From positions 1-5,303 of the forward strand of contig JAEOST010000214.1 of assembly GCA_016840245.1 (NCBI GenBank): a stretch of 5,303 nucleotides of DNA, given 5' to 3'. Positions within the stretch are counted from its first letter, which is position 1. Each line of letters begins with the position of its first letter. A model generated the notes under the pieces. The model did no database searches and was not told the origin of the DNA. It saw only the letters and a list, made by a program, of their open reading frames with translations. The position numbers and the translations under genes were made by a program. The stretch comes from Candidatus Thorarchaeota archaeon (GTDB taxonomy: Archaea > Asgardarchaeota > Thorarchaeia > Thorarchaeales > Thorarchaeaceae). Below, piece after piece: positions 1-4,398 of the stretch.

Positions 1-29
1 AATATAATTGTAAATTTGCGTGTATACAT
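1..29 (-). CDS. Possible start of a further minus-strand gene (partial, left edge)
   Basis: On the minus strand an ATG at 29-27 is preceded by a strong purine-rich ribosome site, GAGAGGAG, at 42-35 with a 5-base spacer. The nine codons visible before the edge (M-Y-T-R-K-F-T-I-I) contain no stop. Nothing can be said about the product. The spacer between this start and the thioredoxin-like gene stop at 150 is about 120 bases and holds a TATA-like box, so the gene may have its own promoter. With so few codons, a chance ATG behind a purine run cannot be excluded. Confidence 0.33.
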
Positions 30-35
30 ATACAC
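20..35. repeat. 16-bp near-perfect palindrome over the left-edge start codon
   Basis: GTGTATA at 20-26 and its exact reverse complement TATACAC at 29-35 are separated by two bases (CA). The palindrome covers the candidate minus-strand ATG (29-27) and abuts its ribosome site. It could be an operator half-site pair or an RNA hairpin masking the start. At this AT content a 7-bp arm pair could also arise by chance. Confidence 0.35.
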
Positions 36-91
36 TCCTCTCAATGTAATCCGCGTCGTAATTTGTATTGGAAAGAAAATCGCATTTATGT

Positions 92-99
92 CTTATAGT
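92..99 (-). promoter_or_regulatory. Candidate archaeal TATA box for the left-edge gene
   Basis: Read on the minus strand, 99-92 is ACTATAAG, a reasonable archaeal TATA element. Transcription would be expected to start about 25 bases downstream, near 70, leaving a leader of roughly 40 bases before the ATG at 29. A T-rich run on the minus strand (ATTTTCTTTC, 80-71) lies next to that point and could instead serve as a weak terminator for the upstream operon. The rest of 30-149 shows no gene on either strand. Confidence 0.3.
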
Positions 100-149
100 C
101 AACTTCTTGGATAATCTTCAATGAATTGCCCGAAGTAACAAATGAATCG

Positions 150-524
150 TTATTGGTCACGTGCCCTGGTTTCGATTAGCCAACTGACTATTAATCCGCA
201 TGTATCTGAGATGTCACCTTCTAGAAGTTCTGATCCCAATACTCTTTCTCGATCTCCAGAATGGCACATAACAAAGGATGGAAGCGATGTAAGACCATAA
301 TCAAGAAAGCTACCCTCCAGGTCTTCGACCCAGATCTTTGCATAGTCAATGATGTTTGTTTTGCTATTTTCTGCAAGAGATTCTGCAACCTCATGTAGAT
401 GTGCTTCCCCCGCAGCACAGAACGAGGAATATCTGCTGAAGAAACCAACGATAGCATAGACGTGATTCTGAATGAACTCCTCGAAATCAGACTCTTTGAG
501 TTGAGTAATCTCTACCATTGGCAT
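150..524 (-). CDS. Thioredoxin-fold protein with SxxC in place of the CxxC active site
   Basis: A 124-aa protein with the thioredoxin layout. A beta strand (VYAIVGFFSRY, residues 22-32) leads into the active-site position S33-S34-F35-C36. This aligns with WCGPC of thioredoxins, so the nucleophilic first Cys is Ser and the second Cys is kept. A helix (HLHEVAESLAE, 42-52), a strand (KIWVED) and the signature cis-proline segment (YGLTSLPSF, Pro82) follow. Two further Cys sit at 87 and 108. Without the first Cys it should not act as an ordinary disulphide reductase; chaperone-like, mixed-disulphide or structural roles are possible. It is the last gene of the minus-strand cluster, 9 bases after the 202-aa paralog. 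Start choice: ATG at 524, with an in-frame ATG at 518 (residue 3) equally plausible, since GGGATG lies just before it. No signal peptide or membrane segment is visible. Confidence 0.75.
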   Translation of the reverse strand: MPMVEITQLKESDFEEFIQNHVYAIVGFFSRYSSFCAAGEAHLHEVAESLAENSKTNIIDYAKIWVEDLEGSFLDYGLTSLPSFVMCHSGDRERVLGSELLEGDISDTCGLIVSWLIETRARDQ

Positions 525-533
525 CCCAATTTA

Positions 534-1142
534 TTATACGTCATAGTCTAGAGAAAAGGTCTCCTCCACCCATTCATGTACGTCTTCCTCTGACATAGAG
601 TCGGGTTGTGCACCTTTGTGTCGCTCTTTCAGTCTCAACTCTTCCATACTCTCAGAGAGATCGCTAACACTGATTATATCACCATCCTGCACCTGAATCT
701 CAAGGACAATTCGATATGCCATAGGTCTCTGATATCCCATATGTCGATACATTGAGTTGATGAAGTCCTTTGCTAGTAAGATTGAACCTGTAAATCGGGT
801 CTTCAGTTTCATGTCTTTGTATGTGAATTTGAACAATCTATGATTCCTAAGCTTCTCTGGAAGTCGCTTCTTGACCTCTTCAGAGAACATCTCATATTCA
901 CCAGGTGCTGGCTCAACTCCATTGATGGGGAAAGCCTCATCCGAGTTAGCATGCATCATATCAAGGACAAGTTGACCATCAACACAGTCATAGTACATGA
1001 TATTTCCACGCCAGCATGCTGTAGATGCCATCCTGGTTTCTAATCCAAAGTCCTCTACTGTGTAGAGACCTGAACCCTTCATTCCGACAAGAGAATATGG
1101 TTCACCATTGTAGCGAAATTCATCAGGGATTTGTGCTGTCAT
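534..1142 (-). CDS. Uncharacterised protein, copy B of a tandem paralog pair (202 aa)
   Basis: I do not recognise this as a named domain. It is soluble-looking, with no signal peptide or membrane helix. Recognisable blocks are the start MTAQIPDEF, a SLVGMKGSGLYT stretch (17-28), ASTACWRG (39-46), YDCVDGQLVLD (51-61), INGVEP (73-78), FTGSILLAKDFI (117-128), MYRHMGYQRPM (131-141) and an acidic C-terminus ending EETFSLDYDV. The upstream neighbour encodes a paralog about 70% identical by hand count over the first 78 and last 91 residues, with the middle (about 79-106) diverged. I have a weak memory of similar bacterial proteins with an FTGG-LL-DFI block and an HMGF motif, also of unknown function. 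Start: ATG 1142 gives the same MTAQIPDEF beginning as the paralog, 13 bases after its stop. The ribosome site (GGCGG) is weak, so translation may be coupled. Confidence 0.85.
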   Translation of the reverse strand: MTAQIPDEFRYNGEPYSLVGMKGSGLYTVEDFGLETRMASTACWRGNIMYYDCVDGQLVLDMMHANSDEAFPINGVEPAPGEYEMFSEEVKKRLPEKLRNHRLFKFTYKDMKLKTRFTGSILLAKDFINSMYRHMGYQRPMAYRIVLEIQVQDGDIISVSDLSESMEELRLKERHKGAQPDSMSEEDVHEWVEETFSLDYDV

Positions 1143-1155
1143 TGTATCAATCCGC

Positions 1156-1749
1156 CTAGTAATCTAACGAGAATGTTCCCTCTATCCACTCTCGGACATC
1201 CTCATCTGCGCGCGAGTCAGGATGTGCACCCCTCTCTAGACCCCTCAGTCGAATCTCTTCCATTTGTTCAGAGAGATCACTCACATTGACGATATCACCA
1301 TCTTGAATTTGAAGTTCAAGTACAGTCCTAAAGGACATAGGTCTCTGGAAACCCATGTGAACGTACATCGAACTAATGAAGTCCTTTGCAAGAAGAATGG
1401 AGCCAGTAAACTTTGTCTTCATCTTGAGGTTCTCATACACCTTGGCAAACTGACAACCACCAAAGACAGTATAGGCCATTACTTGCCTAGCTCTAAAACC
1501 GTCTTGACTCTCAACGGGTTCTACTCCATTGATAGTGGGTCCTTCTTCTGAATTGACCGTCATTCCATCAAGGACTAATTGTCCATCAATGCAATCATAC
1601 TTCATGACATACCCTCTGTAGCATGCAGTGGATGCTGCTTGAGGTGTCATTCCAAAATCCTGAGGGGTATACAGTCCCTCACCCTTCAAACCAACAAGGG
1701 AATAGACTTCTCCCTCATATCGAAACTCATCAGGTATCTGCGCGGTCAT
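1156..1749 (-). CDS. Uncharacterised protein, copy A of a tandem paralog pair (197 aa)
   Basis: First gene of the minus-strand cluster and paralog of the next gene. It shares MTAQIPDEF, SLVG-KG-GLYT, ASTAC-RG, YDC-DGQLVLD, INGVEP, KFTGSILLAKDFI, HMGFQRPM and the terminal TFSLDY. The segment between INGVEP (73-78) and the KTKFTGS block (111-117) differs from the paralog in sequence and length and carries an extra Cys (Cys99). Function unknown. Start: ATG 1749 matches the paralog start exactly and has GTGAG at 1760-1756 upstream. The frame stays open further upstream, with in-frame ATGs at 1779 and 1839. The 1839 start would add 30 residues and would lie only a few bases after a TSS predicted from the TATA box near 1868, so a longer, nearly leaderless form cannot be excluded. 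The still longer reading to 1989 runs into the divergent CpXC gene and is unlikely. Confidence 0.8.
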   Translation of the reverse strand: MTAQIPDEFRYEGEVYSLVGLKGEGLYTPQDFGMTPQAASTACYRGYVMKYDCIDGQLVLDGMTVNSEEGPTINGVEPVESQDGFRARQVMAYTVFGGCQFAKVYENLKMKTKFTGSILLAKDFISSMYVHMGFQRPMSFRTVLELQIQDGDIVNVSDLSEQMEEIRLRGLERGAHPDSRADEDVREWIEGTFSLDY

Positions 1750-1863
1750 TTCTTTCTCACTATTCTCTTCTTTCTTCATAGCCAATTGGTTCTCTTGTCC
1801 AGGAAAATTTGGAACCAAGAATTGCACTCCAATCTGCATCTTCAGGTAACTATCGAAGTGATA

Positions 1864-1872
1864 CTTTATAAG
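1864..1872. promoter_or_regulatory. Shared divergent TATA-like box
   Basis: CTTTATAAG at 1864-1872 reads as TTTATAAG on the plus strand and TTATAAAG on the minus strand. Rightward initiation about 25 bases away would fall near 1895, giving a leader of about 25 bases before the ATG at 1921. Leftward initiation would fall near 1843, giving a leader of about 90 bases to the ATG at 1749, or almost none to the ATG at 1839. It is the best TATA candidate in the 171-base gap (1750-1920) between the clusters. No clear bacterial -35/-10 pair was seen. This is a pattern match only. Confidence 0.45.
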
Positions 1873-1920
1873 TATTAGGTAAGTAGTAACACGTAATACA
1901 ATTACATTCGTGTGAGAGGA

Positions 1921-2307
1921 ATGACAACAATACGAGCGGTAAAGTTGGTCTGTCCAGAGTGCAAGACTGAGTTTGTTGGGATGTTTCATCCATCGATTTG
2001 CACTTGGTTAGATCCTGATGCAATACAAGATATGTACGAAAGAGGATACGGGATAACTTGTACAGAGTGCAATCATAAAGTTTCAGTGAGAACTGACTTG
2101 GTAATTAACGCACCATCAAGAATGTGGATTTTCGATACTGGGCATGACCTTCCCACAACCAGACACTTCTTGGAAGATATTGGACTCATCGACGACAATG
2201 GAAAGGTCTATTCTGTTGGGGTGCAAGAGGCCCAACTCCAAGAGAGATTCAAGCGAGAAGAGGAAGAGAAACACCAGTACAAGGGAACGCTGGAGTCTGG
2301 GGAGTGA
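1921..2307 (+). CDS. CpXC-domain-like Cys-rich protein, copy 1
   Basis: A 128-aa protein with two Cys pairs, CPEC (Cys11, Cys14) and CTEC (Cys47, Cys50), expected to bind one zinc in a ribbon-like site, plus a fifth Cys in SICTWLDP (Cys27). The layout matches the CpXC family: N-terminal CPxC, an S-x-x-x-x-L-x-P segment, a helix ending in RGY, a second CxxC, then a strand pair with INAPSRMWIFD. Domains of this family are about 120-130 aa and have no established function. The last 30 residues are charged (RFKREEEEKHQYKGT). First of three tandem copies. Start: ATG 1921 is preferred because it gives an MTT beginning and Cys positions (11, 14, 27, 47, 50) identical to copy 2. An in-frame GTG at 1912 would add three residues. 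The purine run GAGAGG ends only one base before the ATG, which is unusually close. Confidence 0.82.
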   Translation: MTTIRAVKLVCPECKTEFVGMFHPSICTWLDPDAIQDMYERGYGITCTECNHKVSVRTDLVINAPSRMWIFDTGHDLPTTRHFLEDIGLIDDNGKVYSVGVQEAQLQERFKREEEEKHQYKGTLESGE

Positions 2308-2311
2308 GGAG
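2306..2311 (+). promoter_or_regulatory. Ribosome binding site of CpXC copy 2
   Basis: GAGGAG overlaps the stop codon of copy 1 and sits 8 bases before the ATG at 2320. It fixes that start and suggests coupled translation within one mRNA. Confidence 0.75.
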
Positions 2312-2319
2312 AATTTCGC

Positions 2320-2709
2320 ATGACAACCTTCAATGATTTACCAGCAACATGTCTAAACTGTGGACATCACTTTACAGTTACATTTTCACCCTCTATTTGC
2401 ACTTGGCTCAATCCTGAGCTGATTCAGCAGATCTACGACAGAGGCTACAATGCTTGGTGTCCGAGATGTAGACACTTGATCCCACTTGCTGGAAGTATTC
2501 TCATTAAAGCCCCCACTGGAGTGTTCATGATCGACCTTGGGCAGGGACTTGAGTCTATACGGGAGATTCTCGAGGCTGCACATCTGATACATGAGAATGG
2601 CCAAGTCCGCACTGGTGTTGAGCAGGTCCAGATTATGAAAGATAGAACGAGAAGGGATGCAGATGACTCCCGGTACACGTACCAAGGCACCATGGACTAC
2701 TTCGGTTAG
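2320..2709 (+). CDS. CpXC-domain-like Cys-rich protein, copy 2
   Basis: A 129-aa paralog of the preceding gene. The pairs are CLNC (Cys11, Cys14; the usual Pro is Leu here) and CPRC (Cys47, Cys50), with the extra Cys27 in SICTWLNP and the helix IQQIYDRGY (35-43). The second half (ILIKAPTGVFMIDLGQGL, then an ILEAAHLIHENGQV stretch) follows copy 1 closely in spacing. The C-terminal tail is charged and ends YTYQGTMDY, parallel to QYKGTLES in copy 1. Probably a zinc-binding protein of unknown role. No signal peptide or membrane helix. The gap to copy 1 is 12 bases and to copy 3 is 8 bases. The start has a strong ribosome site. Confidence 0.85.
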   Translation: MTTFNDLPATCLNCGHHFTVTFSPSICTWLNPELIQQIYDRGYNAWCPRCRHLIPLAGSILIKAPTGVFMIDLGQGLESIREILEAAHLIHENGQVRTGVEQVQIMKDRTRRDADDSRYTYQGTMDYFG

Positions 2710-2713
2710 GAGG
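2708..2713 (+). promoter_or_regulatory. Ribosome binding site of CpXC copy 3
   Basis: AGGAGG overlaps the TAG stop of copy 2 and lies 4 bases before the ATG at 2718. The out-of-frame ATG at 2714 is too close to be the start. Confidence 0.7.
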
Positions 2714-2717
2714 ATGA

Positions 2718-3053
2718 ATGCTATTGACATCATTTATGGACATGCCAGTCCAGTGCCCACATTGTGGAGATTCTTTTGACTTCACATACTTGACATCCGT
2801 CTGTACTTGGCTAAGTCCCAAACTCATTGAGAAGATACTAGAGGGACATGCAAATGCAAAATACTGTCCACATTGCAATGGAGTAGTACTCATTGATCAT
2901 CCAATTCTCATCAACACACCCAATGGTATGTTCTGGATGACTCTGACAGAGCCCATGGACATCAAGAGGAAGATGCTACTTGAGTATGGCGTTATCAATG
3001 AGGAATATCAAGTTGTGAATCTAGACTTGAAATCTGAGGAGAACGAAAAATAA
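2718..3053 (+). CDS. CpXC-domain-like Cys-rich protein, copy 3 (short)
   Basis: A 111-aa third paralog with the most canonical motifs: CPHC (Cys13, Cys16) and CPHC (Cys50, Cys53), with the extra Cys29 in SVCTWLSP. It has a helix IEKILEGHANAKY where copies 1 and 2 have a YxRGY ending, so the spacing to the second pair is one residue longer. The second half (PILINTPNGMFWM, then LEYGVINEEYQV) matches the family. The charged C-terminal tail with the Y-[KQ]-GT motif seen in copies 1 and 2 is absent. It is the most diverged of the three. Its TAA stop shares one base with the serpin ATG (TAATG), so the two are very probably translationally coupled. Start ATG 2718 is supported by AGGAGG; an alternative in-frame ATG is at residue 7. 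Confidence 0.83.
   Translation: MLLTSFMDMPVQCPHCGDSFDFTYLTSVCTWLSPKLIEKILEGHANAKYCPHCNGVVLIDHPILINTPNGMFWMTLTEPMDIKRKMLLEYGVINEEYQVVNLDLKSEENEK
3036..3041 (+). promoter_or_regulatory. Ribosome binding site of the serpin gene
   Basis: GAGGAG inside the end of CpXC copy 3, 11 bases before the ATG at 3053. Together with the one-base stop/start overlap it supports this start rather than the internal ATG at residue 25. Confidence 0.6.
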
Positions 3054-4354
3054 TGACATATAATCCAAGAGAGAGAGACCTTGCTTTGTCTACAGAGGTT
3101 CCTGCAGAGCCACATGTTGAAGAGATGGTGGAGAGGAAGGATACATTCTCTATTGAAACTAGAGTAGCTAAGAGCAACAATGAGTTTGCTGTCAATATGT
3201 ATCAGAAATTGATTATGCTAACTGAAGGAAACATCTTCTTCTCACCCTACAGCATTGATTCTGCACTTTCCATTTCCTATGGAGGTTCTCGTGGAACAAC
3301 AGAGAAGGAGATTGCAGACACTCTTTGTCTAGAAGATAGAGATGAAACTCATCATGTCGGTATGAATGCTTTGAACCAACGACTAATGTTGGTGGGTAAC
3401 AGAGATGGGTCTGAGCTGACAGTTGCCAATGCAATCTGGGTTCAAAAAGACTATGAGATACTTGAGGAATATTTCTCACTGGTTTCTCAATATTACAGTA
3501 AGGTGCTATTCGAACTTGACTTTCAGGACAGGATTAGAGCAGCGGCTATCATCAATGAATGGGTCAGTGATCATACCCAGAATATTATCCAGACCTTGTT
3601 TTCACCTGATATGATCTCAGATGACACAGCATTGATTCTAACTAATGCAATCTACTTCAAGGGTTCATGGGTGAAACCATTCAAGTTGGAAAATACAAAC
3701 GACTCAAAATTCAATCTCATAGAAGCCCAACCAATCTATGTCCCACTCATGTATCAGACTAGTCAATTCCACTATGCTGAAGATGCAATAGCACAGGTAC
3801 TTGAACTTCCATATGGTCTGAAGCAGAGTGCTTGGTCAGGTGACGGGTATACAGGAACACAAAGAACTCATGATTTATCGATGGTGATATTCCTTCCAAG
3901 AGAGGGTGCTGACTTCTCTGAGTTCAGCAGAAAGCTCACATTGTATGAGATTGAAAGTTGGATACGTAGTCTAGGATTACAGGATGTTGAGGTATACCTA
4001 CCTCGATTCACAATGAGAGAGAGATTCAGTTTGAAAGGTGTACTAAGCTCGATTGGGATGAGCAGTGCATTCTCTTCAGACAATGCTGATTTCACAGGTA
4101 TCTCAAACGATTTTGAGTTCTGGATTGATGATGTAGTTCACGAGGCTTACGTTGAAGTGAATGAAAAAGGCACAGTAGCCGCAGCGGCAACAGGTATCGT
4201 ACATGGATGTATGGGCTCAGCTCCGCCAAGGCCACCAGTCTTCAAGGCAGATCGTCCGTTCATACTTCTTATTCGAGAAACCAGAACAAACACAATCCTG
4301 TTTCTTGGACGAGTAATGAATCCAAAACAGAAGGAACCTACCAACGCAGTTTGA
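3053..4354 (+). CDS. Serpin, inhibitory-type serine/cysteine protease inhibitor
   Basis: A 433-aa protein with the whole serpin fold after an acidic extension of about 38 residues. Helix A is near 39-53 (NEFAVNMYQKL), followed by NIFFSPYSI (60-68), GGSRGTTEKEIADTL, LTNAIYFKGSW (196-206), LELPYG (250-255), LSMVIFLP (275-282), VYLPRFTM and RPFILLIRETRTNTILFLGRV (401-421). Residues matching the antitrypsin shutter are present: Ser64, Ser67, Asn198, His363. The reactive loop starts at Glu371 and has the full inhibitory hinge EKGTVAAAA (P17-P9), so suicide-substrate trapping is expected. Counting from the hinge as in antitrypsin puts P2-P1-P1' at Cys386-Met387-Gly388, followed by the proline-rich SAPPRPP. 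The loop is one residue longer than in antithrombin, so P1 could be one position off. No signal peptide, so probably cytoplasmic. An insertion of about 15 residues (256-273) precedes LSMVIFLP. The target protease is unknown. Confidence 0.96.
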   Translation: MTYNPRERDLALSTEVPAEPHVEEMVERKDTFSIETRVAKSNNEFAVNMYQKLIMLTEGNIFFSPYSIDSALSISYGGSRGTTEKEIADTLCLEDRDETHHVGMNALNQRLMLVGNRDGSELTVANAIWVQKDYEILEEYFSLVSQYYSKVLFELDFQDRIRAAAIINEWVSDHTQNIIQTLFSPDMISDDTALILTNAIYFKGSWVKPFKLENTNDSKFNLIEAQPIYVPLMYQTSQFHYAEDAIAQVLELPYGLKQSAWSGDGYTGTQRTHDLSMVIFLPREGADFSEFSRKLTLYEIESWIRSLGLQDVEVYLPRFTMRERFSLKGVLSSIGMSSAFSSDNADFTGISNDFEFWIDDVVHEAYVEVNEKGTVAAAATGIVHGCMGSAPPRPPVFKADRPFILLIRETRTNTILFLGRVMNPKQKEPTNAV

Positions 4355-4361
4355 ATATAAG
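4354..4361 (+). promoter_or_regulatory. Possible internal TATA box before the ankyrin gene
   Basis: AATATAAG at 4354-4361 lies about 40 bases before the ATG at 4399. Initiation about 25 bases downstream would leave a short leader. Together with the 44-base gap, the widest in the plus-strand cluster, this hints that the ankyrin gene may be transcribed separately as well as by read-through. Weak pattern match. Confidence 0.3.
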
Positions 4362-4398
4362 CAATGAAGCCTTGCTCTCTCACTGGAAGAGTGATACC

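Noticed and set aside
71..80. T-rich run (minus strand) as terminator of the minus-strand cluster
   Set aside because: Short and interrupted, with no hairpin, and it may lie at the start site of the next transcript. Not strong enough to list separately.
1264..1878. Plus-strand open frames opposite paralog A
   Set aside because: The minus-strand frame is conserved with a paralog at protein level; these frames are its shadows.
1912..1920. GTG start for CpXC copy 1
   Set aside because: Starting at ATG 1921 makes the N-terminus and Cys positions identical to copy 2, and no ribosome site precedes the GTG. Kept only as an alternative.
1750..1989. Longest minus-strand reading of paralog A starting at 1989
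   Set aside because: It overlaps the start of CpXC copy 1 and the promoter region, and its first 50 residues lack any match to the paralog, which begins at MTAQIPDEF.
2386..2733. Minus-strand open frame of 115 codons opposite CpXC copy 2
   Set aside because: Lies antisense across a conserved paralogous gene and resembles no family.
4241..4249. PPRPP in the serpin loop as an SH3-type ligand
   Set aside because: No SH3 domain is encoded nearby, and proline-rich segments after P1' are common in serpins.
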